A stretch of DNA of 64,000 nt from CAG-238 sp934277695 (lineage in GTDB: Bacteria; Bacillota; Clostridia; Peptostreptococcales; Anaerovoracaceae), in NCBI GenBank assembly GCA_934277695.1, contig CAKQVG010000003.1:185110-249109 (forward strand). Reading direction: 5' to 3'. Numbering within the stretch: position 1 is the first letter of the stretch; each line of letters opens with the position of its first letter. The translations under genes and the position numbers were made by a program. Below are positions 24,829 to 34,515 of this stretch, in pieces. Below the pieces are notes generated by a model. That model saw only the letters and a list, made by a program, of their open reading frames with translations. It ran no database searches and was not told the origin of the DNA.

Positions 24829-27800
24829 TTAAAGTTCGATTCGGTTTTCAAAAAGACCGGTTACAGATTGGTTAACCAACACAAGCTTACTTTTTCCGAT
24901 TGTATTTTTTTTCACGGACATGCTACCCGCATTTCCGTTTCCGTCTATTGCGGTTAAATCTGCTTTCGATTCAATATCACATCGAAGCATTGTAATAATT
25001 TGATTTATAAGCTTAATCCTTTCTGTTAAGCTTAGTTCAAGAAATGCTTGTCTTTTTTCTTTCAGTAATCTTCCTTGGTTTGCAGGTCGTTGAGCATATG
25101 TGCTTATCAGCTTTTCTGCCAAATCATCATAAATTTTTTCTGTTTCGTCTAGCGAAATGTGGTCAAATTTTTCATTCGCATCGTAGTTCTTATTTTTGTC
25201 TAAATACTTCTCTATTTTTCTAATTGTCTCTTCATCGGAGTTTAAACACAACTGTATATTATTTTTGAATTGTAGATTAGTTTCATTACTGCTTCTGATT
25301 CTCATTGCATATCCATTTACCTCAATCAATGCGTTCTTTTTAATGCACTCTCTCAAAATTTGTACATTTTTCAATCCTTTCACGTTTTCACAGTATTCAA
25401 GATATGCATCTGGATTATGCGGAAGCATGTTTGCAATATAAATCGGCACCTCCATTATATTCCTTACGCGTTCTCCCTTTTTCCCGTCAAATTCTGCTAG
25501 AGCAAAATATGCCGTTTTAGCACTACTGTATCCTCCGTATTTTGAAGTGGCCAGCCCCTTCTTTAATTGAATCGCTGCAGCCTTTGACTTTGGTTCGATT
25601 GTTTCATTAAACAGCTGGCCTTTTCCGCAATACGAATACTCCGTATAGAGGATATCATTTCTACGCATATTTTTTCGGATTCGCTCCAGAGTACCTCCGA
25701 CTTTCTCGCCGTTTTCATTTCGTTTCTTTCCGTTATATTCAGGTGCTTCCCATATTTTCACACCATTGCGGTATACATCATAGTCGAATACCCTGCTTAT
25801 ATTGTAAATACGTTCATCCTCACTTTTCTTCCTTTCTTTTATCCATTGCATAGGGTTGAGCGTAAATTTCGTGCTGTATACATCTCCGGCTACGATATTT
25901 AGATACGCATCTTTCGCATGATGATAGTCATTGATTCTGCGGGATTTCAGCATTTTTAAATCGTTTTTACGAAAATCAGAAACAATTCCTGCCTTAATAG
26001 GTATAATTTTAGTAGTTTCCGAGGCATAAAGCTGTTTTAAAAGCTCAACTACAGCTTTTGATGACTGCCTTGTTTCCACAAGCTGTCTGCTTATAAATCC
26101 GCCTAACTCTTCCGGCGAAAAATCGTCTTTTCTCATTAAACGATCATACTTTTTCTTTGTGATAAATCCCTTCTCAAGCAGCATTGCCCACCAAGCTTTT
26201 TGATTCCTTTGAACAGTATCGGAAATAAGACCATCACTCTTTTTCGCATTATACTCTCTGTTTACAAGCACAAGGTTATCAATGCTGTCATCTTTTATTT
26301 TTGATTGCGGGTAAATATGGTCACGATCCCACTTTGGATTACCTGCCATAAGCTGCTCAATATCAATTGGCTCTCCGGAATACATGCATCTTCCCATCTG
26401 TGTATAGTAAAGATAGAGTTTCATGCTGTTGAAACTACGCTCATCGGTCTCTTCAATCTCTTTGCACCAATCACGCGTATCACCTTTACAAGATTCATAA
26501 AGGTCAAGGAGCTTTGATTTTCTGGATTGTGTGCGCTTTTTCTCTTCTTCGCCACGCGCCATTTCAACGAAAATCTTTTCAGGTGCATGTCCCATTACCT
26601 GCTTAATTTCTTCAACAATTTGAATGCTCTGCCATATTGCACGTTTTACAGAAGGTGAAACGAACAAATCTCTCACAACAGAATCATATGTGACATTCGT
26701 GATTTCTCCTCGATTTTCTGCATTAATTCTTTCAATTTCCTCTTTGAATGTAAATTTGCTGCTTAAAAGCTGCATTAGGTTACAGTTTGTCTCCCAAAGT
26801 GCCTCGATAATTGTAAATACTTCGCCCGTTTCCTTATCGGTTCCACTGATTCCGTTAAGGAATCTCTCTGAAAAGTTACCCCATCCATTATAACGAAAAC
26901 TCATTATTTTTTTGAGTTGCTCTTCAGACAATTGTTTCGGGTAATTTGCAAGAATAACCTTTTTCGTCATTTTCCAGTCATCCCCGTAAATTGTCTTCCA
27001 CCGTATAATGTCCTCAACAATTTCCTTTACTTCGTCCTCGCAAATCCTATCACCAAACACCTTCTTTTCAAAGTCAAGATAGGACGTCAGATTTGCCTTA
27101 AAATCTTGGTCGAATCCGCTCAAATCCTCTTTCTTTAATGTAGGATCATCTTGCTTTAAATATTCAAGCAGCTTTGCTCCGGTTACTCTAATTCTTGTCT
27201 TGAATAAATCGTTATAAATTGCCTGTTTTTGCGAAACAGTAATTTCTTTACCACGAATTTTCAGATTATTCAGTTCATTTAAAACCATAAACTTGCTATA
27301 AAGAAGCGACATTTTCGGAATAACATCTTCTGCCGGAATATATGTGCACTTGTTGGTCATACGTCTTATGAAGCATTCATTCGAAGCCTCTTCATCAACC
27401 TTCTGTTCAAGATTCCATGGATATATGTATCCTTCCTCTTTTCTCTGCATCCAGACATTCGCACCGTTTTCCTTGTGGCGAGTGCTGAGCGGTCCTACAT
27501 AATACGGAATTCTAAAGTTAAAAATTGAAATAATTTTTTCGGTAGCGGTGAGTCCGTCCGCATCTTCGTGCTTTAAAGACGGCAAATACAACGATGCATT
27601 CGCAAGAATTCTTTCAAGCTCTGCCTCGTGAACCTGTTTCGGTACAGAAGCATTGTCTTTACTTCTCTGCAATGGTAAAAGCGTTTTCTTTTCTACTTCA
27701 TCACAGATTCTCTGATATGTTTCAATATCATCCTCCGCAACTTCCATTTTTTCAAGTAATTTTTTCAATTCTTTGTAAAAATCCTCTTCGCTGCATTTTT

Positions 27801-28956
27801 TCAGAGAAATCTTCTTGTTCCCTGTTTTTACACTTCCTACATAATGTGCATAATTAGCAATTTTCTCATCTGTTCCATCGAAGAATTTCTTATATACTTT
27901 CTTATCACAATATTTTTTCATCAGTTCTCTTAAAATTTTGAGATTTTGTTGATGCTTTTCATATTGATTTACCTTTGCAAATGATATATATTCTTCATCC
28001 CCAAGAATATCAACAAGAACACTCCAGTCATATACTGCTTTGACGCAATCCAAAATATAGCAGGCATCCGGCATGAGGGATTCCATTTCCGGTCGCACTG
28101 TTTCGTCGTAAGAACTGTCCGCAAATGCAAAAGATGTCTTTTCGAATTCAGCAAAATCTTCTTTGAATATTTTACTAATGTCACCTTTATTTCCAACAAT
28201 CAGCTTACAAATATTATCTATTGCAGCCTTTTGTTTCTTTGCTTCTTCTTTATCAGCACATGCGGCTTCATCTATCGGAAGCATATTTTTCATTTGTTTT
28301 GCTTTTTCGCTTTTACTTAACTTAGTATTTCTTAATATATGTTCTATTGCTTCTTCATTAACTTCTGAAAGCAAAATTCCCAGTCCGTTTTCTTCATCTT
28401 GAATAAGTTCCACTACTTTTGCGAACACTGTTTCAAATTTCTTTGCATCTCCGAGGTTGCCATCAATCAGAAAATGTCCTCTGTATTTCAATATGTGATG
28501 AATTGCCAAATAAACAAGTCGTATATCATGAGGCTCGTCGCTTTCTATTAATTCTTTTCTGAGATGAAAAATCGTTGGGTACTGTTCATAATACGCAATA
28601 TCTGAGTATTCCGATGTGATAAACAACGGATGTTTATATGCAGCCTCTTCACTCTTGTCCTCAATATGCAATCTGCTTTCATTGAGCCTGATAAAAAATG
28701 TCGGGTCAACTTTGCAAATCTCATCTTTAAACAGCTCCTGAAGCAAATTAATTCGTTGGACTCTTCTCTGAAGTCTTCTTCGATTTGCTCTCTTCATTCT
28801 ACGCTCAGCTGCGGTATTGGCCGATTCAAATAAGCGGATTCCCCACATTGACTTTTGGTTGAACTTGCAAATGTTATATTGTGGATCTGTGACAGCCCAT
28901 CCTACAGAATTCGTACCAATATCCAGTCCAAGATAATAATCCTTATAATGCTTCAT
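24829..28956 (-). CDS. cas9: Cas9 RNA-guided DNA endonuclease (type II-A)
   Basis: 1375 aa, close to SpCas9 in size. RuvC-I is YLGLDIGTNSVGWAVTD (catalytic Asp12). The arginine-rich bridge helix RRMKRANRRRLQRRVQR follows. RuvC-II is KIFVEMARGEEE (~795), the HNH core is WDRDHIYPQS (~877) with NLVLVNREYNAKKS, and RuvC-III is HHAKDAYLNIV (~1010). All catalytic residues are present, so it should be active. It uses the crRNA plus the tracrRNA encoded divergently just upstream. AGAGGAAAG precedes the ATG. The PAM is unknown; see the spacer finding for an inference. Confidence 0.99.
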   Translation of the reverse strand: MKHYKDYYLGLDIGTNSVGWAVTDPQYNICKFNQKSMWGIRLFESANTAAERRMKRANRRRLQRRVQRINLLQELFKDEICKVDPTFFIRLNESRLHIEDKSEEAAYKHPLFITSEYSDIAYYEQYPTIFHLRKELIESDEPHDIRLVYLAIHHILKYRGHFLIDGNLGDAKKFETVFAKVVELIQDEENGLGILLSEVNEEAIEHILRNTKLSKSEKAKQMKNMLPIDEAACADKEEAKKQKAAIDNICKLIVGNKGDISKIFKEDFAEFEKTSFAFADSSYDETVRPEMESLMPDACYILDCVKAVYDWSVLVDILGDEEYISFAKVNQYEKHQQNLKILRELMKKYCDKKVYKKFFDGTDEKIANYAHYVGSVKTGNKKISLKKCSEEDFYKELKKLLEKMEVAEDDIETYQRICDEVEKKTLLPLQRSKDNASVPKQVHEAELERILANASLYLPSLKHEDADGLTATEKIISIFNFRIPYYVGPLSTRHKENGANVWMQRKEEGYIYPWNLEQKVDEEASNECFIRRMTNKCTYIPAEDVIPKMSLLYSKFMVLNELNNLKIRGKEITVSQKQAIYNDLFKTRIRVTGAKLLEYLKQDDPTLKKEDLSGFDQDFKANLTSYLDFEKKVFGDRICEDEVKEIVEDIIRWKTIYGDDWKMTKKVILANYPKQLSEEQLKKIMSFRYNGWGNFSERFLNGISGTDKETGEVFTIIEALWETNCNLMQLLSSKFTFKEEIERINAENRGEITNVTYDSVVRDLFVSPSVKRAIWQSIQIVEEIKQVMGHAPEKIFVEMARGEEEKKRTQSRKSKLLDLYESCKGDTRDWCKEIEETDERSFNSMKLYLYYTQMGRCMYSGEPIDIEQLMAGNPKWDRDHIYPQSKIKDDSIDNLVLVNREYNAKKSDGLISDTVQRNQKAWWAMLLEKGFITKKKYDRLMRKDDFSPEELGGFISRQLVETRQSSKAVVELLKQLYASETTKIIPIKAGIVSDFRKNDLKMLKSRRINDYHHAKDAYLNIVAGDVYSTKFTLNPMQWIKERKKSEDERIYNISRVFDYDVYRNGVKIWEAPEYNGKKRNENGEKVGGTLERIRKNMRRNDILYTEYSYCGKGQLFNETIEPKSKAAAIQLKKGLATSKYGGYSSAKTAYFALAEFDGKKGERVRNIMEVPIYIANMLPHNPDAYLEYCENVKGLKNVQILRECIKKNALIEVNGYAMRIRSSNETNLQFKNNIQLCLNSDEETIRKIEKYLDKNKNYDANEKFDHISLDETEKIYDDLAEKLISTYAQRPANQGRLLKEKRQAFLELSLTERIKLINQIITMLRCDIESKADLTAIDGNGNAGSMSVKKNTIGKSKLVLVNQSVTGLFENRIEL

Positions 28957-28977
28957 AACTTTCCTCTCTTTTCTCTA

Positions 28978-29006
28978 TTGACAAACTATAACTTCTATGC
29001 TAAACT
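28978..29006 (+). promoter_or_regulatory. Promoter of tracrRNA
   Basis: TTGACA, 17 bp, TAAACT with an extended TG one base before the -10. Transcription would start near 29013, giving only about eight bases before the anti-repeat. Confidence 0.75.
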
Positions 29007-29012
29007 GCAAGT

Positions 29013-29127
29013 ATCTCAAATGACGACCATATGAGATTACACTACAGGTTCAAATAAAGAATTTTTCTAATCGCCCTTATGGGCCTCCACACGGTGTGGA
29101 ATGACAACTCGCGGAAGCGAGTTTTTT
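29013..29127 (+). ncRNA. tracrRNA of the type II-A system
   Basis: Plus-strand anti-repeat at 29021-29056: TGACGACCATATGAGATTAC and CACTAC match the plus-strand form of the array repeat, with mismatches that form the usual internal bulge. Downstream are three hairpins (GCCC/GGGC at 29073-29084, CCACAC/GTGTGG at 29087-29099, ACTCGC/GCGAGT at 29107-29122), and a T6 tail completes an intrinsic terminator. Length is about 115 nt. It is divergent from cas9. Confidence 0.92.
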
Positions 29128-29198
29128 ACTTTTTTGCTTTGCTGGGTTCCTTTTCACATTTCCTCACTTTCTCCCCTTAATTATAACCTTTTTCATCA

Positions 29199-29234
29199 GC
29201 AAATGTTGACAAATATTTGCAAAAAACTTAAAAT
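29199..29234 (+). promoter_or_regulatory. Promoter of the WYL regulator with overlapping inverted repeat
   Basis: TTGACA (29206-29211), 17 bp, TAAAAT (29229-29234). The -35 box lies inside GCAAAT-N10-ATTTGC (29199-29220), a perfect inverted repeat suited to a dimeric repressor; autoregulation by the WYL protein is a reasonable inference. Confidence 0.65.
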
Positions 29235-29286
29235 TGTGTTAATAAATTGTCTAATTATTGTTTTTTAGGGCAACGGAGGTTTCATA

Positions 29287-30291
29287 ATGGCAAATACCGC
29301 AGGTGGTCGGCAGCGACTGCTCCAAATATATGAAATATTTAAAAAATCAAGTGATGAGAAAAGACCTCTTACAAAAGTGCAGATTTGCAAGCTTCTTTCG
29401 GAGCAGTTTGAGGTATATGCGGATCAGCGCACAGTCAAAGACGATATTAATTGTCTGCTCAGTATGGGCTATATCGCTTGCGACGGCAAAAACAGCTACC
29501 ATTATACCAAGCATCCTTTTGAAGCCTGGGAATTAAAGATGTTAATCGACGGCATTGCTCAAACCGATTACTTCGAGCCGCACACATTAAATCATATTAT
29601 AGAGAAAATAATAGCACTTGCGGGCCCTACCGATGCCGAAATGCTTCGCAGAAACTCACCTGTTTTCAGCTATACAGTTAAGGATTGTGACCTCTACCTG
29701 TCTGAAAACCTGAGTCGGATTGTTCATGCGATAAAAGAGCTGCACCCAATCAAGTTCGAGTATTTTAAACTTGATGAAAACAAAGTGCCGGTGCCTTATC
29801 ACAATGGCATTTATACAGTTCATCCGTATGCAATATTAAAACGCAATACATTCTATTACCTTGTCAGTTACAGCGATGGAGATTCAGATCTCCACTATTT
29901 TCGCATGGACAGAATGCGGAATGTCATTATTTTAGAAGACCAAAAACGCCTTTCGCCATGTCGTCTGCCTATCGGCGACAAAACAGATGAAATCAATCGC
30001 TATCTTCGAAATAACACTGACAGCTTTTCAGGGGAAAGCATTTCTGTCTTAGTACAGCTTTCGGGCAGTCCAAGCATCTTATACGATGTATTCGGCATTG
30101 AAAATGTTTCCCTATTCGCCGGTGATGCCCCGTCAGTTTTTTATATAAGTGCCCAAGAAAACGATGGACTTTATCACAATCTTCTGCGTCTTGGTTCATC
30201 AATTACGGTTCTTGCACCCGCTTCTGTTCAAATGCGGTACAAGCATGAGCTTACAAAAATGATAGCAAAATATTCGGAGACTCCAAAATGA
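29287..30291 (+). CDS. HTH/WYL-domain transcriptional regulator
   Basis: 334 aa. An N-terminal DeoR-like winged helix (RLLQIYEIFKKSSDEKRPLT, then ADQRTVKDDINCLLSMGY) is followed by a WYL-type ligand domain (YHNGIYTVHPYAILKRNTFY, YLVSYSDGDSDLHYFRMDRM). A C-terminal WCX-like extension follows. WYL proteins often sense nucleic-acid ligands and control defence loci. It lies beside tracrRNA/cas9 but overlaps the MATE gene start by four bases, so it may control either the exporter or the CRISPR locus. A CGGAGG site precedes the ATG. Confidence 0.88.
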   Translation: MANTAGGRQRLLQIYEIFKKSSDEKRPLTKVQICKLLSEQFEVYADQRTVKDDINCLLSMGYIACDGKNSYHYTKHPFEAWELKMLIDGIAQTDYFEPHTLNHIIEKIIALAGPTDAEMLRRNSPVFSYTVKDCDLYLSENLSRIVHAIKELHPIKFEYFKLDENKVPVPYHNGIYTVHPYAILKRNTFYYLVSYSDGDSDLHYFRMDRMRNVIILEDQKRLSPCRLPIGDKTDEINRYLRNNTDSFSGESISVLVQLSGSPSILYDVFGIENVSLFAGDAPSVFYISAQENDGLYHNLLRLGSSITVLAPASVQMRYKHELTKMIAKYSETPK

Positions 30292-31631
30292 CTATAAATC
30301 TAACCAACGGTTCTGTAACCAAATCCATGCTGCTGTTTGCGGTGCCCATGATTTTAGGGGACCTGCTTCAGCAATGCTATAATATCGCCGATACCCTGAT
30401 TGTCGGGCAGTTTCTCGGCAAAACCGCACTCGCGGCAGTCGGCTCTTCCTTTGCCCTGATGACTTTTCTGACCTCGATCATGCTCGGGCTTTGCATGGGA
30501 AGCGGCGCGCTTTTTTCCATACGCTTCGGGCAGCGTGACGAGGATGGTCTGCGTGAAAATATATGCGCTTCCTTTTTCTTTATAGCGGCAGCTACCGCTG
30601 TGCTGAACCTGCTCGCGTTCCTCCTTCTCAACCGGCTGCAGGTTCTTCTTCAGGTTCCTGCCGAGGTATGGCCGGACATGAGAGCCTATCTCTTTGTCAT
30701 CTTTTGGGGAATACCGGCGGTTTTCGTCTATAATTTTTTCGCGTCGTTTTTGCGTGCGGTGGGAAATTCCGTGGCCCCGCTGATTTTTCTGGCGGTGTCC
30801 GCTGTACTGAATATTTTGCTGGATTTATACTTTATCCTTCAGTTAAATCGGGGCGTTCCCGGAGCCGCGGAGGCAACCGTTATCGCCCAGTATGTTTCCG
30901 GCATCGGCATTGCGATTTATACACTCGTTTGTTATCCCGAGGTGCGTTCTGCCATAAGGCCGTCTGGTTTACGCCGGATGCGTGTCCGTGAAATTGCTTC
31001 CTTTTCGGTTCTGACCTGCGTACAGCAGTCCATTATGAATCTTGGGATTCTTATGGTGCAGGGACTCGTCAACAGCTTCGGCACGATTACAATGGCGGCA
31101 TTCGCCGCTGCAGTGAAAATCGACGCTTTTGCCTATATGCCCGTGCAGAACTTCGGCAATGCGTTCTCCACCTTTATTGCCCAAAACTACGGCGCAAAGC
31201 AAGACGCGCGGATCCGCGCCGGACTGAAAAGTGCGGTCTCTATCTCCATGCTTTTCTGCATTGTCGTTTCGGTTTTGGTCTGCGTCTTCGCAAGTTCTCT
31301 CATGAAAATCTTTGTGGATGCCGGCGAGACGGAAATCATCCGCGAAGGCGTGCGCTATCTGCGGATTGAGGGCGTCTTTTACTGCGGCATCGGGTGCCTG
31401 TTCCTGCTTTACGGCTTGTACCGCGCCCTGGCAAAACCCGGCATGAGCGTCGTACTCACTGTCTTTTCGCTGGGCACCCGCGTTGCACTGGCCTACGTTT
31501 TGTCCGCAATCCCGGCCATCGGCGTCGTCGGTATTTGGTGGTCGGTGCCTATCGGCTGGTTCCTTGCGGATGTGACAGGGCTGATTTATTTCAGGTTGCG
31601 GAAGTCAGAGCTTCTTACAAATTTTCGATAA
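30288..31631 (+). CDS. MATE-family multidrug/cation exporter
   Basis: 447 aa with about 12 membrane helices. It starts MTINLTNGSVTKSMLLFAVP and shows MATE signatures in the first helices (QQCYNIADTLIVGQFLGKTA). It probably exports cationic compounds using a Na+ or H+ gradient. Translation is coupled to the WYL gene by an ATGA overlap. The GC content is clearly higher than in the flanking CRISPR genes, like the core genome. Confidence 0.92.
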   Translation: MTINLTNGSVTKSMLLFAVPMILGDLLQQCYNIADTLIVGQFLGKTALAAVGSSFALMTFLTSIMLGLCMGSGALFSIRFGQRDEDGLRENICASFFFIAAATAVLNLLAFLLLNRLQVLLQVPAEVWPDMRAYLFVIFWGIPAVFVYNFFASFLRAVGNSVAPLIFLAVSAVLNILLDLYFILQLNRGVPGAAEATVIAQYVSGIGIAIYTLVCYPEVRSAIRPSGLRRMRVREIASFSVLTCVQQSIMNLGILMVQGLVNSFGTITMAAFAAAVKIDAFAYMPVQNFGNAFSTFIAQNYGAKQDARIRAGLKSAVSISMLFCIVVSVLVCVFASSLMKIFVDAGETEIIREGVRYLRIEGVFYCGIGCLFLLYGLYRALAKPGMSVVLTVFSLGTRVALAYVLSAIPAIGVVGIWWSVPIGWFLADVTGLIYFRLRKSELLTNFR

Positions 31632-32466
31632 ACGCAATCGCCTTCTGAATAACTGCTTCGCCGCTTTCGCCGTTTGGTCCGCCGTTGTGGATTTCATGGT
31701 AATAGCCCGGCCACTCGACCATCGTAAAGTTCTGCGGATCCTGCAGTTTGGCAAACTCACGGCTGCCCTGTATATCGCAGATCAAGTCCTTCGTGCCATG
31801 CATCAAAAGACATGGCGTATGCTTTGCCCTGCCGTTGTCCTCGTTCGTGCCCTTTTCGAGTGCGGTGCCGATGGTAAATCCCTCGTAAGCGCAAAGCGCG
31901 GTTGCATACGGGTGCACCATTGGGTCTTTCTTGTACGGTCTTACATATTCCACGTTACCGAGCTTTTCTTCCGGAAATTCCGACTTGATTTTGAAGTTTG
32001 GCGCAACCTTCGTCAAAAGTTTCACCGCTTTCAGAATTCCACCGCTGACCGGACGCACCAGACGAATCCATGGCGCAGAAATAATATATCCAACCGGCAC
32101 ATCATTATGACCTCCGCGCGCACGATAATCCAGGGTGATGTTGCCGCCCATGCTGTGCCCGTACATCACAATCGGAACGCCCGGATAAAATTCCTGCGCG
32201 TACTCAATCAACGCGTCAATGTCTTTGAGAACTTCTTTTCTCGGGGCGCATGCTCCGCGCACTCCCTGCGAACGCCCGTGTCCACGCAAGTCCATTGAAA
32301 CGACCGCAATACCCGCCTCATTAAAATGCTCCGCCACGCGGCTGAACCTGCCTGCATGCTCACCGATTCCGTGAATCAGGCAAACCACGTGATTGGGATT
32401 TTCGCAAGGGAAATGATACCCCTGCACGATACATTCTCTCTTTTCAAAATCAAATAATTGATACAT
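31615..32466 (-). CDS. Alpha/beta hydrolase, monoacylglycerol lipase/lysophospholipase-like
   Basis: 283 aa from the ATG at 32466, with GGAGG seven bases upstream; longer upstream frames are low quality. Oxyanion region HGIGEHAGRF, DLRGHGRSQGVRG, nucleophile elbow YGHSMGGN, the catalytic Asp near MHGTKDLICD, and a terminal His in WPGYYHEIHNG. It likely hydrolyses monoacylglycerols or lysophospholipids. It converges on the MATE gene with a 17-bp overlap of coding ends. Confidence 0.9.
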   Translation of the reverse strand: MYQLFDFEKRECIVQGYHFPCENPNHVVCLIHGIGEHAGRFSRVAEHFNEAGIAVVSMDLRGHGRSQGVRGACAPRKEVLKDIDALIEYAQEFYPGVPIVMYGHSMGGNITLDYRARGGHNDVPVGYIISAPWIRLVRPVSGGILKAVKLLTKVAPNFKIKSEFPEEKLGNVEYVRPYKKDPMVHPYATALCAYEGFTIGTALEKGTNEDNGRAKHTPCLLMHGTKDLICDIQGSREFAKLQDPQNFTMVEWPGYYHEIHNGGPNGESGEAVIQKAIAFIENL

Positions 32467-32491
32467 ATTGATACCTCCAAAACATTCATTT

Positions 32492-33487
32492 TCAGTCATC
32501 ATACGGCTCATCTCCGTCGTCATACCACTCGTCCCAGGCCTCGTCTTCGTCATCGTAATCGCCCGGGTTATCTTCCCACAAATCCTCTGGATTATCGTAG
32601 TCTTCACGAATGCCTTCCCACGGTGTTATCGGCTTGCTGTCGTTTTCGAAATCCGTGTCCGCATCATCCTCCGGGTCAAAATATGAAAAAGAATGAAGCA
32701 TCATTTCCTGCTCACTTTTCAGCTGAAAGCAAAGCCCTGACGCAAGCAGATTTCCGTCCTTACGGTACCAGCGCACCGTGATCTGCTTATGGTTTTCATC
32801 CATCCGGTCATAATCCCGGCATAAAACTTTTTCATCCGGCTCGCCTAGCGTCGTATATTGCAAGGCACGCAGCGGCATGCCCTCTTCCGGCATTTTTCCG
32901 GAGTACATTTCCTTTAATGTCTCTTCACTTATCAGCGCTTCGTACCCTTGGTCTGCGTAACTCGTTTGCGGTGGCACAGGCTGCACGCTGCCTGTGTTTT
33001 CACTGGGCAGGATAGCACCGATTATAATTCCAAGCACGACAACCAAAGCGAAGACCATGCATTTGCCGCCAATCCCTTTCTTTTTTGGCGGTGCAATGCG
33101 GGTCTGCGGCTCGATGTGCAAGTGTGGTTCTTGTGATTCAACGCGCACTTGCGATTCTGCGTGCATTTGCAATTCTGTTTGCGGGTCTGCCCTTTCCTGC
33201 GTTTTCTTTTGTCTTGGTGCATCCCAGTCTTCCGGCTGTTCGTTTTTTTCGAGGACATGCTTTGTTTTTTCCGGTGGGTACGGCGCATCTTCGCTCGTGC
33301 ACGAAGTCACTCGCGTCACCAGACCCACTCTCTCCACATTCTCCTTGCCGAACGGCACCTTAACAAAATCGCCCGCCCGAATGCTCTCATCCTCCGTGAT
33401 ATACGAAAGCTCAAACCGCGAGCTGCTGAAGCGAACTTTGCAGTATGTATATTTTTGTTTTGCCTGTTTGTCTGTGTTTGTTGCCAT
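32492..33487 (-). CDS. Single-pass membrane protein with PriA-N-terminus-like domain and acidic tail
   Basis: 331 aa. Residues ~10-62 (YTYCKVRFSSSRFELSYITE, then GDFVKVPFGKENVERVGLVT) resemble the 3'-DNA-binding domain at the start of PriA. A charged linker rich in Gln/Glu/His follows (QMHAESQVRVESQEPHLHIE). Then come one membrane helix (KCMVFALVVVLGIIIGAILP), a folded outer or inner domain (~185-270) and a very acidic Asp/Glu/Tyr tail. Function unknown; the resemblance to PriA may reflect only a shared small beta fold. Confidence 0.65.
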   Translation of the reverse strand: MATNTDKQAKQKYTYCKVRFSSSRFELSYITEDESIRAGDFVKVPFGKENVERVGLVTRVTSCTSEDAPYPPEKTKHVLEKNEQPEDWDAPRQKKTQERADPQTELQMHAESQVRVESQEPHLHIEPQTRIAPPKKKGIGGKCMVFALVVVLGIIIGAILPSENTGSVQPVPPQTSYADQGYEALISEETLKEMYSGKMPEEGMPLRALQYTTLGEPDEKVLCRDYDRMDENHKQITVRWYRKDGNLLASGLCFQLKSEQEMMLHSFSYFDPEDDADTDFENDSKPITPWEGIREDYDNPEDLWEDNPGDYDDEDEAWDEWYDDGDEPYDD

Positions 33488-33534
33488 AGTTTGTGATTCC
33501 TCCGGGGGGATGAGTATAATTTTATCTTAATCTC

Positions 33535-34515
33535 TTATTTACCACAGATTGCATCCGCAAATTGATCACATAATCGGCAGATCCAATCGTGTTTTGCTAA
33601 CTGTTGCATCCAAGCCTCCGGTATTTGCTCCATACCGTACCACAATCCTGCAAGACTTCCGGCAACCGCCGCGGTTGTATCGGTATCCTCTCCCAAGTTA
33701 ACCGCTTTCAGAACACATTCGCTGTATTCGGATGTTGTGAGCAGGCACCACAAGGCCGCCTGCAGCGTGTGGAGCACATAGCCGCTTCCGCTTATCCGGT
33801 CTGCATCCCACTGCCCTATATTTTTTAAACTTTCAAAGGATGCCCACACTTGTGCAAACTCGATTTTTCCTTTGTAAAATTCGAGCGCATGTTCCACTCC
33901 TACCTCAACAGCGGTCTGCAAATGTTTGCCGTTAAGCATATGAAACAAAACATCGGCATAGATGCCGCATGCCATCTTGCACCGCGGATGTGCATGCGTA
34001 CACGCAGACGATAAATGAATTACATCCGCGGTCTCGTCGTCAAGCTTTCTCTTTCCCATTCTGAAGAAAAGGTAAAGAGCCGTCGGCAGCATCCGCATCA
34101 GAGAACCATTTCCGCATGTATACTCTGCTCTTTCTCCGGAATCAATGGCCGGCGTTCCTTTCGCAAAGCGAAAAACAGCCTGTCTCGTTGTTCCGCCCAC
34201 ATCGAATACCTCGTCATGCGCGGTATATTCCGCATTCCAAAGCCAGTTTTCAAAACGCCGCATTTGGTCATCATAATCGATGCCTTTTTCCGTCAATGAA
34301 CACATACTGCACAAGGTCATGCTCGTATCGTCCGACCAAGTTCCCGCCGGCTGATCGTGCGTACCAAAGCCCCACATATCGGTCACCGGATTCTCCGCCA
34401 GCTCTTCTCTTGACAAGAACTCCGCCGGTACGCCCAAGGCGTCCCCGACCACAAAACCAAGCACCGATGCTCGGATGATTTCTATAGGGTTTTCATATCG
34501 ATTCTTCATTGTCAT
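33535..34515 (-). CDS. ADP-ribosylglycohydrolase (DraG/ARH family)
   Basis: 326 aa. Metal-binding motifs are intact: GFVVGDALGVPAEF, WSDDTSMTLC, and LGEDTDTTAAVAGSLAGLWY near the C-terminus. These bind the dinuclear Mg2+ centre used to cleave ADP-ribose from proteins or nucleic acids. Its start overlaps the upstream methyltransferase by 23 bp. It is one of two ADP-ribose-handling proteins in the window, with the macrodomain at 18709. Confidence 0.9.
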   Translation of the reverse strand: MTMKNRYENPIEIIRASVLGFVVGDALGVPAEFLSREELAENPVTDMWGFGTHDQPAGTWSDDTSMTLCSMCSLTEKGIDYDDQMRRFENWLWNAEYTAHDEVFDVGGTTRQAVFRFAKGTPAIDSGERAEYTCGNGSLMRMLPTALYLFFRMGKRKLDDETADVIHLSSACTHAHPRCKMACGIYADVLFHMLNGKHLQTAVEVGVEHALEFYKGKIEFAQVWASFESLKNIGQWDADRISGSGYVLHTLQAALWCLLTTSEYSECVLKAVNLGEDTDTTAAVAGSLAGLWYGMEQIPEAWMQQLAKHDWICRLCDQFADAICGK

